The position numbers were made by a program, and so were the translations under genes. A stretch of 64,000 nucleotides of DNA, taken from positions 156,446-220,445 of the forward strand of contig JAOAHZ010000006.1 of assembly GCA_026414975.1 (NCBI GenBank), in the 5' to 3' direction. A model generated the notes under the pieces. It saw nothing but the letters and a program-made list of their open reading frames with translations, searched no databases and was not told the DNA's origin. Shown piece by piece: positions 33,843 to 42,123 of this stretch (position 1 is its first letter; every line of letters begins with the position of its first letter). The stretch comes from Bacteroidia bacterium (GTDB lineage: Bacteria; Bacteroidota; Bacteroidia; SpSt-205).

Positions 33843-34370
33843 ATGAATGCCTATGCGTTCACGGCTGAGGAACGAGCCCGGATAGAAGCTATCTGCCAGA
33901 AATATCCTACTCGTCAGAGTGCAGTGATGCCCACCTTATGGATAGCTCAGGAAAAGTTTGGGGAGCTATCTCCGCCGGTTATTCGGCTCGTGGCAGAGAC
34001 TTTAGGCCTCCCCTCTGCTCATGTGGAGGGAGTGGCCACCTTTTATACGATGTACCTCACGCAGCGGAAGGGCAAATGGCTATTAGAGCTATGTACCTGT
34101 TTCACCTGTGGGGAATGCGGAGGTCGTGAGTTATGGGACTACATTCAGACGACTCTCCAGCTAAACGATGAAGGGGTTACGCCCGATGGGCTCTTTTGGT
34201 TTCGGGAAGCTGAGTGTCTCGGAGCCTGTGATACAGCGCCCGTTTTACAAATAGAAGGGCGTCGGATGGTTTTTTCTGTAAATCCCGAGAAGTTAGAGAA
34301 AGTCTTGGAGCAGCTCCGACGAGGAGAGCTACCCGCTTTTGAGTCAGTATTCATTCGCAACCCCGAATGA
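33843..34370 (+). CDS. nuoE: NADH-quinone oxidoreductase subunit E (NuoE-like)
   Basis: About 175-residue thioredoxin-like 2Fe-2S protein of complex I. The four cluster cysteines are in the order Cx4C (CTCFTC) and Cx3C (ECLGACDTAPVLQI). The N-terminal helical part (SAVMPTLWIAQEKFGELSPPVIRLVAETLGLPSAHVEGVATFYTMY) is characteristic. The track ORF starts at 33696 inside the previous gene; the ATG at 33843 is preferred because of the promoter box and the normal length. No other nuo gene is nearby. Its stop overlaps carA (ATGA), an unusual partnership. Confidence 0.9.
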   Translation: MNAYAFTAEERARIEAICQKYPTRQSAVMPTLWIAQEKFGELSPPVIRLVAETLGLPSAHVEGVATFYTMYLTQRKGKWLLELCTCFTCGECGGRELWDYIQTTLQLNDEGVTPDGLFWFREAECLGACDTAPVLQIEGRRMVFSVNPEKLEKVLEQLRRGELPAFESVFIRNPE

Positions 34371-35464
34371 AGAAAGCATATCTCATTCTGGCCGACGGCT
34401 GGCAAGCTGAAGGTGTTAGCGTAGGGGCAGATGCGGTGGTTTTCGGAGAAATAGTGTTTCACACAGCCCTTACAGGTTACCCTGAAATACTAACAGACCC
34501 CTCTTACTGGGGGCAGATTTTAGTGATGACCCTGCCTCACATAGGGAATTATGGCACGGCTGCCGAGGAATGGCAACATGACAAGCCAACTATACGCGGT
34601 CTGGTTGTGCGGCACATGAGCGGTTTTTTCAGCCGTTCAGGGCGAGCGTTGGGACTACCAGAATATTTGCGCATGCATGGCATTCCGGCAATTGCAGAGA
34701 TAGATACACGCGCTTTAGTTCGGCATGTGCGGGAGAAAGGCGCCCAGAATGCCCTTCTTACTACCGAGCCGCCCACGCCAACCCTTTTAGAGCAGCTCAG
34801 AGCTTTTCCTTCTATGAGTGGAGCGGAATTAGCCTCCCAGGTTACAACCTCAAAAATGTACTATGTGGGCGATCTTGACCAACCGCGCATAGCCCTGTTG
34901 GATTTTGGAGTCAAAAAAGCTATTATAGACCAGCTGGTTCAGCGTGGATTATGTGTGGGGGTTTTCCCCGCTCACACCACCTTTGAATCAATGCGTGATT
35001 TTGAACCCGTGGGTTTTCTTCTTTCCAATGGCCCTGGAGACCCTGCTGCTATGGATTATGCCATTAGAACAGCCCGAGACATTGTTGAGTCAGGGCTTCC
35101 GACTTTGGGCATCTGCTTAGGACACCAGCTCCTGAGTTTAGCGCTGGGTATCCCCACTTATAAGCTCTTGTACGGGCACCGAGGTAGCAATCATCCTGTA
35201 AAGGACCTTCGTACAGGAAAGCTGTTCATAACCTCTCAAAATCACGGTTTCGCCATAGATATGCAGGCTATATTGCAGCGTTCTGATATTCGCCTCACCC
35301 ATATCAATCTCAACGACCATACCGTAGAAGGCTTTGCCCATGCTGAACTTCCTATTCAGGGCGTTCAATATCATCCAGAGGCATCCCCCGGTCCTCATGA
35401 TAGCCATGAGATATTTGATGAATTTATTCGGCAGATAAAGGCGCGCACAGCTGCACCTGTTTGA
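34367..35464 (+). CDS. carA: Carbamoyl-phosphate synthase small subunit
   Basis: Glutamine-hydrolysing subunit that channels ammonia to CarB for pyrimidine and arginine synthesis. The 365 residues comprise an N-terminal CPSase domain (AYLILADGWQAEGVSVGADAVVFGEIVFHTALTGYPEILTDPSYWGQILVMT) and a class I glutamine amidotransferase domain. The latter has the nucleophile in LGICLGHQLLSLALG and the His-Glu pair in QYHPEASPGPHD. carB is not in the window. It overlaps nuoE by 4 bp, so translation is coupled to that gene. Confidence 0.95.
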   Translation: MKKAYLILADGWQAEGVSVGADAVVFGEIVFHTALTGYPEILTDPSYWGQILVMTLPHIGNYGTAAEEWQHDKPTIRGLVVRHMSGFFSRSGRALGLPEYLRMHGIPAIAEIDTRALVRHVREKGAQNALLTTEPPTPTLLEQLRAFPSMSGAELASQVTTSKMYYVGDLDQPRIALLDFGVKKAIIDQLVQRGLCVGVFPAHTTFESMRDFEPVGFLLSNGPGDPAAMDYAIRTARDIVESGLPTLGICLGHQLLSLALGIPTYKLLYGHRGSNHPVKDLRTGKLFITSQNHGFAIDMQAILQRSDIRLTHINLNDHTVEGFAHAELPIQGVQYHPEASPGPHDSHEIFDEFIRQIKARTAAPV

Positions 35465-35492
35465 TAACTGCTCTAAAGTTGAATGTAAATAC

Positions 35493-35510
35493 AGGCTCTA
35501 AGCGGTTAGA
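35493..35510 (+). other. Small inverted repeat after carA
   Basis: GCTCTAA-GCGG-TTAGAGC, a 7-bp perfect stem about 30 nt after the carA stop. There is no T tract, so terminator function is uncertain. Confidence 0.3.
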
Positions 35511-35698
35511 GCATAAATGGGCTTAAGGTACTCATTTTCTGTTCCTGTTCGGACCTCATAAAGGTTTGCGCCGTGGATTGACATGCTTTCTAGGGTAGCC
35601 TGAGGACGAGACAGGGTTGGCCGCCTGAGCTACTCCAGGGGCTCAAGAAGTCTAATACAACCAGGTATGACATTTCGGCAGCATGGCGCAGGTTTTGT

Positions 35699-35706
35699 TA
35701 CATTTG
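35699..35706 (+). promoter_or_regulatory. -7 box of htpX
   Basis: TACATTTG, a perfect TAnnTTTG match, then ccgt, then ATG at 35711. Confidence 0.6.
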
Positions 35707-35710
35707 CCGT

Positions 35711-36595
35711 ATGACCTGGAACAGCGTCAAGACCTTCCTCCTCTTAGCGAGCCTGACGGTACTTCTCGTATTTATCGGGCACTTAGCGGGTGGTCCCGTA
35801 GGGATGACGATTGCTTTGATTATAGCGGCGATTATGAACTTGGTGGCTTATTTCTTTGGGCACAAGCTTATTCTTTGGCAATATAGGGCGCAGCCGCTTC
35901 CGGAAAGGGAATATAAGTGGCTTTATGACATGACGCGCCGCCTCACTCAGCGAGCGGGCATGCCCATGCCTAAGCTGTACCTTATTCCGGAGCTACAGCC
36001 GAATGCCTTTGCGACAGGTCCTTCCCCTGCACAAGGAATTGTCGCTTTTACAGCCGGGCTTCTTCAGAATATGACTCAAGACGAAATAGAAGGCGTCTTA
36101 GCACACGAGCTGGCTCATATCAAGAATCGTGATATGCTCACTATGACTATTGCTGCCACGGTGGTAGGAGCCATCACTTGGCTTGTAGATATGATGCGCT
36201 GGTCTATCTTTTTCCGAAGCAGCCGCGACCGAGAAGAAGATAATGGCTTGGGGTTAGTTCTGGCTATCGTGATAGGCATAGTAGCAGCACTGGCAGCGAC
36301 CCTGATTCAGCTTGCCATATCCAGAGCACGGGAATATGAAGCTGATCGGACGGCTGCCCTCATGGTTGGACGCCCGGATGGGCTGATTAGTGCTCTCGCT
36401 AAGCTGCAGCAGCTCACGCAAATGGTGCCAATGCAGCATGCCAATACAGCAACAGCGCACTTGTTCATAGCTAATCCCTTTGGCAAAGCAGGGGATATTA
36501 TCGTAAATCTTTTTAGCACGCACCCTCCCATTCCGAAGCGCATAGCCAAGCTTCAAGCCCTCAAGCAGACCATGTCGGCATATCGCTTGGCATAA
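35711..36595 (+). CDS. htpX: Membrane zinc metalloprotease HtpX
   Basis: 294-residue M48B protease for inner-membrane protein quality control, complementing FtsH. There are two N-terminal helices (FLLLASLTVLLVFIGHLAGG and IALIIAAIMNLVAYFFGHKLIL), the HEXXH zinc motif VLAHELAHIKNRD, two further helices, and the third ligand region AREYEADRTAALM. The motif order and length match HtpX. The stop codon TAA lies within the A-run that forms the T-tract terminator of the convergent SRP RNA gene. Confidence 0.95.
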   Translation: MTWNSVKTFLLLASLTVLLVFIGHLAGGPVGMTIALIIAAIMNLVAYFFGHKLILWQYRAQPLPEREYKWLYDMTRRLTQRAGMPMPKLYLIPELQPNAFATGPSPAQGIVAFTAGLLQNMTQDEIEGVLAHELAHIKNRDMLTMTIAATVVGAITWLVDMMRWSIFFRSSRDREEDNGLGLVLAIVIGIVAALAATLIQLAISRAREYEADRTAALMVGRPDGLISALAKLQQLTQMVPMQHANTATAHLFIANPFGKAGDIIVNLFSTHPPIPKRIAKLQALKQTMSAYRLA

Positions 36596-36600
36596 AAAAA
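36594..36600 (-). terminator. Terminator T tract of SRP RNA
   Basis: Seven T residues on the minus strand immediately after the closing stem (CTCTCCGCA) of the SRP RNA. The same bases contain part of the htpX stop codon on the other strand. Confidence 0.7.
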
Positions 36601-36688
36601 TGCGGAGAGGCATCGCCCGACTCACTTCCGACCCTTGCTTCCTTTCGGACCTGGGGGGGTTAGGAAGGAGCTCGTCGTGCCTTCCGCT
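36601..36688 (-). ncRNA. ffs: Signal recognition particle RNA, 4.5S type
   Basis: On the minus strand the sequence contains CAGGTCCGAAAGGAAGCAAGGGTC, the conserved SRP domain IV apical hairpin with its GGAA-type tetraloop and asymmetric internal loop that bind Ffh. The 5' end (GCGGAAGGCA) pairs with the 3' end (TGCCTCTCCGC), closing a roughly 90-nt rod as in 4.5S RNA. A TACCTTTG box lies 4 nt before the predicted 5' end and a T7 tract follows the 3' end. Exact ends are uncertain by a few bases. FtsY is encoded in the same window. Confidence 0.9.
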
Positions 36689-36691
36689 CTG

Positions 36692-36699
36692 CAAAGGTA
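36692..36699 (-). promoter_or_regulatory. -7 box of SRP RNA
   Basis: TACCTTTG on the minus strand; transcription would start near 36687-36688. As an RNA gene with defined ends it helps calibrate the box-to-start distance. Confidence 0.65.
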
Positions 36700-36708
36700 G
36701 CTAAAGTT

Positions 36709-37629
36709 GTGAGTCGTTGGCAGTACCGATTTGTACCGCGGTATTTAGAGTTTCGTCGGCTTCCCCGCTGGCGAAGCTGGGGGTGGATCCGCTTCTTTGC
36801 CTTCTTGATAGGAATGGCCTTAGGAGTGTGGGGGGGGGCTCGTCTCCTCCTCTACTGGTACCCTACACACCGGCTACAGGCTGCCTTGGAAACCTATGAA
36901 ACAGAAGAAAAGCACCTCTTCACCTTGCTCTCGCACCGAGACAGTATAGAGCGACTGAACCGACTGGCGGACTCTCTGGATCGCCATTTATACCATCAAA
37001 TCGTCCCTCCGATTCCCTCCGAAACGCTAATTCCAGGGAAGACCACCTTACCTACCGTATCGGCTGTTCTTTCCGAAGATACTCTGTATAGATATCTCAC
37101 TCGGGTTGAGGAGATGTTGCGTATCCTGACACGAGCCGATGAAGTGCTACAAAACTCAGAACTTCGTTCGTCTCGTTTACCGCGTCGCTTGCCCTGCCAG
37201 TGTCCGGCCATGGGAGCAGGTCCCCGAGAGCTCAACCATCCTTTGACAGGTCGGTCCCAACCTCATAAAGGAGTGGACTTTCTGATAACCAAAGGGAGTT
37301 TGGTTTGGGCGACCGCCGAAGGACTCGTACGTTCTATTGAAGGGTCTCGTAAAGAGGGGGCTGAGGTGTTGATTCAGCACACACCTAACTTGGCTACTCT
37401 TTACTACCCTGTAATACCAGAGGTAGAACCAGGTCAGTGGGTGGCAGCTGGAAGCATCATAGGCAAAGTCGGTCAAGCTTCTGTGGCTCGCATGCCGTTT
37501 CTCCACTACGAAGTGTGGGTAGATGGGCGACCCGCGGATCCTTTTATGTTTCTCTGGGGAGAGCTAGACTTAAGAGAACGACAGCAGCGAAAACAAGCCC
37601 TGCTTCTCCAGACTCATGGGCTCCACTAA
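36709..37629 (+). CDS. M23 family peptidase-like protein, probably catalytically impaired
   Basis: 306 residues: a membrane anchor (about residues 25-50), a coiled-coil-like segment (about 60-150), and a C-terminal LytM/M23 domain. The first zinc motif HKGVDF and the last ligand in FLHYEV are present. The first His of the usual HLHFE is Phe, and the His of the YxHL loop is replaced (LYYPV), so two residues normally needed for hydrolysis are missing. It may act as a hydrolase regulator rather than an enzyme. The GTG start gives a basic N-terminus before the anchor. It overlaps the MerR gene by 14 bp. Confidence 0.8.
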   Translation: MSRWQYRFVPRYLEFRRLPRWRSWGWIRFFAFLIGMALGVWGGARLLLYWYPTHRLQAALETYETEEKHLFTLLSHRDSIERLNRLADSLDRHLYHQIVPPIPSETLIPGKTTLPTVSAVLSEDTLYRYLTRVEEMLRILTRADEVLQNSELRSSRLPRRLPCQCPAMGAGPRELNHPLTGRSQPHKGVDFLITKGSLVWATAEGLVRSIEGSRKEGAEVLIQHTPNLATLYYPVIPEVEPGQWVAAGSIIGKVGQASVARMPFLHYEVWVDGRPADPFMFLWGELDLRERQQRKQALLLQTHGLH

Positions 37630-37945
37630 GCGATATTACTCCTTGTCCGAAGTGTCGGAGCTTCTACATGTGCCGGAGCATCAGGCTCGCCGATGGGTGC
37701 GGTTGTTTTTGGATCTCCCTCCTTACAAGACCATGCGCATTCCTGCTGAAGCTCTACCTACCCTTCGCCGAGTTCGGGAGGGAGTCATCTTACATCGTCT
37801 GCGAGGAGCAGAACTGCGCTCTTTTGTAGAAGGCAAGGGACCTTCCCTCAAAGCGCCTCTTTATCCGGACTACCCTACTTTGCTGGGAGATATCTTATCA
37901 GACATAGATCGGATTTTGGAAGATTTAGACTCATGGAGTATTTGA
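37616..37945 (+). CDS. MerR-type helix-turn-helix protein
   Basis: 109-residue protein with a MerR-like winged helix at the N-terminus (KRYYSLSEVSELLHVPEHQARRWVRLF, then IPAEALPTLRRVREGVILHRL) and a short acidic C-terminus that lacks a metal- or drug-binding domain. A MerR-like gene after an M23 gene is a recurring Bacteroidota arrangement. It overlaps the M23 gene by 14 bp upstream and the convergent trxB by 15 bp. Confidence 0.8.
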   Translation: MGSTKRYYSLSEVSELLHVPEHQARRWVRLFLDLPPYKTMRIPAEALPTLRRVREGVILHRLRGAELRSFVEGKGPSLKAPLYPDYPTLLGDILSDIDRILEDLDSWSI

Positions 37946-38890
37946 ACGGCTACTCCCCTGGAGGACATACCTACGTTCTGCAAGCCAGCGTTCTGCATCC
38001 AAAGCTGCCATACAGCCTGAGCCTGCCGCTGTAACCGCTTGCCGATAGACCGGGTCTTGCACATCACCAGCAGCAAAAACCCCTTCTATGTTAGTATGCG
38101 TGCTCTTAGCCCGCGTGATAATATATCCATGGGCGTCCAAATCAATCTGCCCTCGGAAAATATCTGTATTCGGCTGGTGTCCTATGGCCACAAAAAATCC
38201 CCTAACGTGTATATCCCTCTCCTCACCCGTAAGGACATGGCGTACTCTGACGCCTTCCACGCGCTTGTCGCCCAAAATGTCTACAGTTATGGTATGCCAG
38301 TGAATATGAATGTTGGGGGTGCTTTTGACCCGTTCTTGCATAATCTTGGAGGCTCGCATCTGGTCGCGTCGCACCAGAAGATGTACTTCACTACAGAGCT
38401 TAGATAGGTATAACGCTTCTTCACAGGCGGTATCTCCGCCTCCGACTACCGCTACGGGCTGTCCTTTGTAAAAGAAGCCATCGCATACCGCACAAGCGCT
38501 GACGCCTGCCCCATAGAGCCGCTGTTCGGCCTCTAAACCTAACCATTTCGGGCTGGATCCAGTGGCGATGATTACCGCTTCTGCTGTAATCACATCGCCC
38601 CCACTAAGCCAGAGCTGCTTAGGATGGGATCGTAGCTCTACCTTTTCCACTACATCGTATATCATTTGAGCTCCAAATCGCTCGGCCTGCTTACGAAAGT
38701 CTTCCATCATAACCGGTCCCAGCACACCCTCGGGATAACCAGGATAGTTTTCTACTTCACTGGTTTTCGTGAGCTGTCCGCCAATCTCTTGGCCCGCAAT
38801 CACAACCAGATTCATTCCTGCTCGGGCAGCATAAATAGCCGCTGTGTATCCAGCAGGACCCGAGCCGATTATCGCTACATCGTATATCAT
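37931..38890 (-). CDS. trxB: Thioredoxin reductase
   Basis: NADPH-dependent flavoenzyme that reduces thioredoxin. The 319 residues include FAD motif IIGSGPAGYTAAIYAARAG, the NADPH motif VVGGGDTACEEALYL, the redox pair CAVCDG (about residues 135-138), and the terminal FAD motif GVFAAGDVQD. It overlaps dsbD by 4 bp, linking cytoplasmic reducing power and the transmembrane electron carrier in one operon. Confidence 0.96.
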   Translation of the reverse strand: MIYDVAIIGSGPAGYTAAIYAARAGMNLVVIAGQEIGGQLTKTSEVENYPGYPEGVLGPVMMEDFRKQAERFGAQMIYDVVEKVELRSHPKQLWLSGGDVITAEAVIIATGSSPKWLGLEAEQRLYGAGVSACAVCDGFFYKGQPVAVVGGGDTACEEALYLSKLCSEVHLLVRRDQMRASKIMQERVKSTPNIHIHWHTITVDILGDKRVEGVRVRHVLTGEERDIHVRGFFVAIGHQPNTDIFRGQIDLDAHGYIITRAKSTHTNIEGVFAAGDVQDPVYRQAVTAAGSGCMAALDAERWLAERRYVLQGSSRSNTP

Positions 38891-40974
38891 AGCTTCGTAT
38901 GAGGTTGGGAGGCCATGTGTCTTTCAGCGAAGCGTTGTATCCCTTCTCGTAGAAACTGCTCATATTCTTTTACGTCCAGCGTAAAGCCCTTGGGAGGTAG
39001 AAGCGGCTCTAAGCTTGAATCCGTAATCACATAATAAGGTTGAGCTTGGACTTTGTATCGCGACTTTTCTAAATACAGCCATTTATCGCCGAGCGTGCGT
39101 AGCTTGTTGCCTTCTGGGGTTACTATCACGGAGTCTAACGCCGTAGCATCATCTACAAAAAGGGATACTAAGACGAACTCCTGCTGCATGAGCTCCTTAA
39201 TGATAGGAGAAGTCCATACGGTATTCTCTACTTGACGGCAGTTTGTACAGGTATGCCCGGTGAAGTCTATAAGGAGCGGCTTGCCTATTTGAGCAGCGTA
39301 AGCCCGAGCTTCGTCTAAGTCGTAGAATGCGCAAAAGTCGGGTGGGGTATATTTAGCCAGTTTATTGGCGTAACGACGGTTGGGAGGATACGGACAAGCG
39401 TTGGAGGTAGCCGAGATGCCCTTATTGCCTATTAGACGAACGCCCATCTCATCGTGAATAGGCGGCAGCAAACCTGAGAAGAGCTTTAGAGGAGCTCCCC
39501 AAAGGCCTGTAAATAGGTACAAAGCCAGCGCAAAGCAGCTCATGCTAAGAAGCAGTCGCCCCACCCCTATCTCCGAAGGCGCAGCGCCTTTGAGTGGGAC
39601 CTTCCCTAAGAGGTAGAGGGACAGAAAGAGAAGCAGGGTAATCCACAAAACGAGATATATCTCTCTGTCCAAGAGCCCTAAATGCCAGACAAGGTCTGCA
39701 TTACTAAGAAATTTGAGCGCTAAGGCTATCTCTAAGAAGCCGAGGGTTACCTTAAGGGTCTCCATCCATTCTCCGGAGCGGGGGAGTTTCTTGAGAAGTT
39801 GGGGCGTTCCTGCAAGCATGGTGAAAGGCAGAGCGAACGCCAATCCAAATCCCGTCATGCCGATTAAGGGTTCCCAAAAGCGTCCGCCCACCATATCTAT
39901 CATTAGCGTGCCTACCAAAGGACCAGTGCAAGAGAAGCTGACCAGAACCAGCGTAAGCGCCATAAAGAATATGCCGCCTATGCTCCTTGGGCTGGCATAT
40001 TTGCTCGCAGCTGTGCCCCAGCTTGCGGGAAGCGTGATGTCAAAAAGACCTAAAAAAGATAGCCCAAAAGCCAAGAGGATGAAGAAGAAAATGAGATTGA
40101 GCCAGGGATTTGTGGCTAAACTGTAAGCTGCGCTGGCCCCGAAAAGCAGCGTCAAAAAAAGCCCTACTATCCAGAAGATTAGCAAAATCGACAGACCATA
40201 CCACACAGCTAATAAGGGGAATCCCGTTCGTCCCTCGCTGGCTTTAGTAAAGTAGCTCACCGTGAGAGGTATCATCGGAAAGGTACAGGGTGTCAGTACT
40301 GCTGCTATGCCGAAGAGGAAGGCCTTGATAAATACCCACCATAAGGATTCCCGAGGTTTAGGTTGAGTCGAAGGCAGATGGGTGAAAACGGTGGAGTTAG
40401 GGGGTGGGGTAGGGCGAGACTCAGATGCGGATACAGTGTCGGGCAGAACGGTTGGATTAGCTGAGGGTGCAGGGGATTGACGAGGGGTTTGTTGAGCTGG
40501 AGGAACCGTTGAAGCGGATTGGGGGGAGACTGGGAGGGGCTTCACAGGGATCGTGATTTTGAAATCCTTAGTCTCGGTGTAACACTGCTCCTCATCGCAG
40601 TATTGGTAGCGGATGTAGCCCTCTACTTCGGCAGGGGCTCCTTCTACAAGGAAGCGCTGAATAAAGGTCGCTTCCCCCTTGTAGTAATAAACCTTCGTCT
40701 CAAAAATCTCGTCGTATTTCTCTATGAGCGTTCCCCTTTCTATGATACCCCCGATAGGGCGCACGCTGCGTTTCTTCTCTATGACGATTTGGGTAGGAAG
40801 GTTGGCGGGCTTTTCTGTGGCTCGGCTTGAATACAAATGGTAGGGGGGAGGTATCTGAGACCTTAGGACAAGCGCTATCGTATCCCCCACTTTAGCGGGC
40901 GAGGGGCCTTCCGTAGCAATACTCCAAGAAAGCACCACCTGCAGCCAGATTGCCCCCCATCCTATTTCCATCAT
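38887..40974 (-). CDS. dsbD: Thiol:disulfide interchange protein DsbD
   Basis: Moves electrons from cytoplasmic thioredoxin to periplasmic thiol proteins. About 695 residues: a signal sequence, an N-terminal domain with its cysteine pair in YQYCDEEQC, and a proline/serine linker. The eight-helix core follows, with cysteines in VLTPCTFPMIPL and FSCTGPLVGTL. A C-terminal thioredoxin domain carries CTNC (FTGHTCTNCRQVE). All three cysteine pairs are intact. The track ORF begins at 41079; the ATG at 40974 gives a sensible signal peptide and lies 8 nt after TAACTTTG (40983-40990). It overlaps trxB by 4 bp. Confidence 0.93.
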   Translation of the reverse strand: MMEIGWGAIWLQVVLSWSIATEGPSPAKVGDTIALVLRSQIPPPYHLYSSRATEKPANLPTQIVIEKKRSVRPIGGIIERGTLIEKYDEIFETKVYYYKGEATFIQRFLVEGAPAEVEGYIRYQYCDEEQCYTETKDFKITIPVKPLPVSPQSASTVPPAQQTPRQSPAPSANPTVLPDTVSASESRPTPPPNSTVFTHLPSTQPKPRESLWWVFIKAFLFGIAAVLTPCTFPMIPLTVSYFTKASEGRTGFPLLAVWYGLSILLIFWIVGLFLTLLFGASAAYSLATNPWLNLIFFFILLAFGLSFLGLFDITLPASWGTAASKYASPRSIGGIFFMALTLVLVSFSCTGPLVGTLMIDMVGGRFWEPLIGMTGFGLAFALPFTMLAGTPQLLKKLPRSGEWMETLKVTLGFLEIALALKFLSNADLVWHLGLLDREIYLVLWITLLLFLSLYLLGKVPLKGAAPSEIGVGRLLLSMSCFALALYLFTGLWGAPLKLFSGLLPPIHDEMGVRLIGNKGISATSNACPYPPNRRYANKLAKYTPPDFCAFYDLDEARAYAAQIGKPLLIDFTGHTCTNCRQVENTVWTSPIIKELMQQEFVLVSLFVDDATALDSVIVTPEGNKLRTLGDKWLYLEKSRYKVQAQPYYVITDSSLEPLLPPKGFTLDVKEYEQFLREGIQRFAERHMASQPHTKL

Positions 40975-41121
40975 AACCTCTACAAAGTTACAAAAGCTAA
41001 GGGCTCTATCATTGGCAGCGAGACTTGGTGGAGGGGATGCTCTAAATCTATCCTCTTCAAGGGTAGGCCTCGGTAGCATGAGCTTGCCATTATTTCATAT
41101 CGGTCTAATCCAGAGAAGGGC

Positions 41122-41129
41122 TAACTTCG
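41122..41129 (+). promoter_or_regulatory. -7 box of sugar isomerase gene
   Basis: TAACTTCG, then gtgt, then ATG at 41134; one mismatch to TAnnTTTG. Confidence 0.5.
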
Positions 41130-41133
41130 GTGT

Positions 41134-42123
41134 ATGTGGGAATGGGTACGGAGCTTGCCTGCTGATCTACAGGCGGGTGTAGAAGCCCCAGCTATAACCT
41201 TAGAAGGGGGGCCTTACACGGCTATAGTTACGATAGGGATGGGAGGTTCAGCTTTCGGAGCAGAAGTGGTGCGCGCATGGAGTCGTCGGCATTTGGCTGT
41301 GCCTTGGGAGATTATTCGGGACTACCGTTTGCCTGCTTGGGTAGGAAAGCATACGCTTGTATTAGCTGCTTCTTATTCGGGTACGACAGAGGAAACCTTA
41401 GAAGGTGTAGAAGAGGCGCTGAGGCGTAATGCACCTGTCGTTGGGTTAGCCAGTGGGGGCATACTACGAGCGTGGGGAGAGAATGGTCGGCTGAAAGGGT
41501 TTATCCCCTTACCTGCAGGTCGCCCACCCCGAGGGGCCGCCCCCCTTTCTATGATGGCTCAGTTTCGCCTTTTAGAAGGCTTAGGGCTCATACCCTCCCT
41601 CTGGCGGGAGGAAATCCGCGCTCTTTTCCCTTTGATTCTCGGACCCGCTCAGCCCGATAATAGCGCTCTCAAAGCTCTTAGCGAGCAGTGGCAGCATCAC
41701 TTGATTGTCATCTATGCCCCATCCGAATATGAATGCATCGCTTTGCGCGCTCGTCAGCAGATTCAAGAAAATGCCAAGCATCTTGCTTGGCATCATGTAG
41801 TACCCGAGATGAACCATAACGAAATCGTCGGCTTGGAGTATCCCGCTCCACTGAGCGATAAAGTCGCTGTATGGCTTTTGGAGGGTAGTCATACTCATCC
41901 TCGCAATCGGCTTCGCATGCGCTTTATGGAAGGTATCCTTCAAGAGCGTGGGCTACCCTATGCTCGGTGGCAAGCCCCCGAATCGCCGTATTTGGCCGAG
42001 CTCTTGTGGCTTTTTTACTCTGTGGATATCTTCTCCGTTTATTTGGCGGAGCAACACGCCGTAGACCCCACCCCTGTTCCTATCATAGACCGACTCAAGG
42101 CTCATCTTGCTGCCCAAGCCTGA
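41134..42123 (+). CDS. Bifunctional phosphoglucose/phosphomannose isomerase-like SIS protein
   Basis: 329-residue protein with tandem SIS domains. VTIGMGGSAFGAEVVRAWSRRHLAVPWEIIRDYRLPAWVGKHTLVLAASYSGTTEETL is typical of the archaeal-type bifunctional phosphoglucose/phosphomannose isomerases. VPEMNHNEIVGLEYP holds the catalytic Glu/His region. It interconverts fructose-6-phosphate with glucose-6- or mannose-6-phosphate. The CDF transporter gene starts 17 bp before its end, so the two are co-transcribed without an obvious functional link. Confidence 0.88.
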   Translation: MWEWVRSLPADLQAGVEAPAITLEGGPYTAIVTIGMGGSAFGAEVVRAWSRRHLAVPWEIIRDYRLPAWVGKHTLVLAASYSGTTEETLEGVEEALRRNAPVVGLASGGILRAWGENGRLKGFIPLPAGRPPRGAAPLSMMAQFRLLEGLGLIPSLWREEIRALFPLILGPAQPDNSALKALSEQWQHHLIVIYAPSEYECIALRARQQIQENAKHLAWHHVVPEMNHNEIVGLEYPAPLSDKVAVWLLEGSHTHPRNRLRMRFMEGILQERGLPYARWQAPESPYLAELLWLFYSVDIFSVYLAEQHAVDPTPVPIIDRLKAHLAAQA

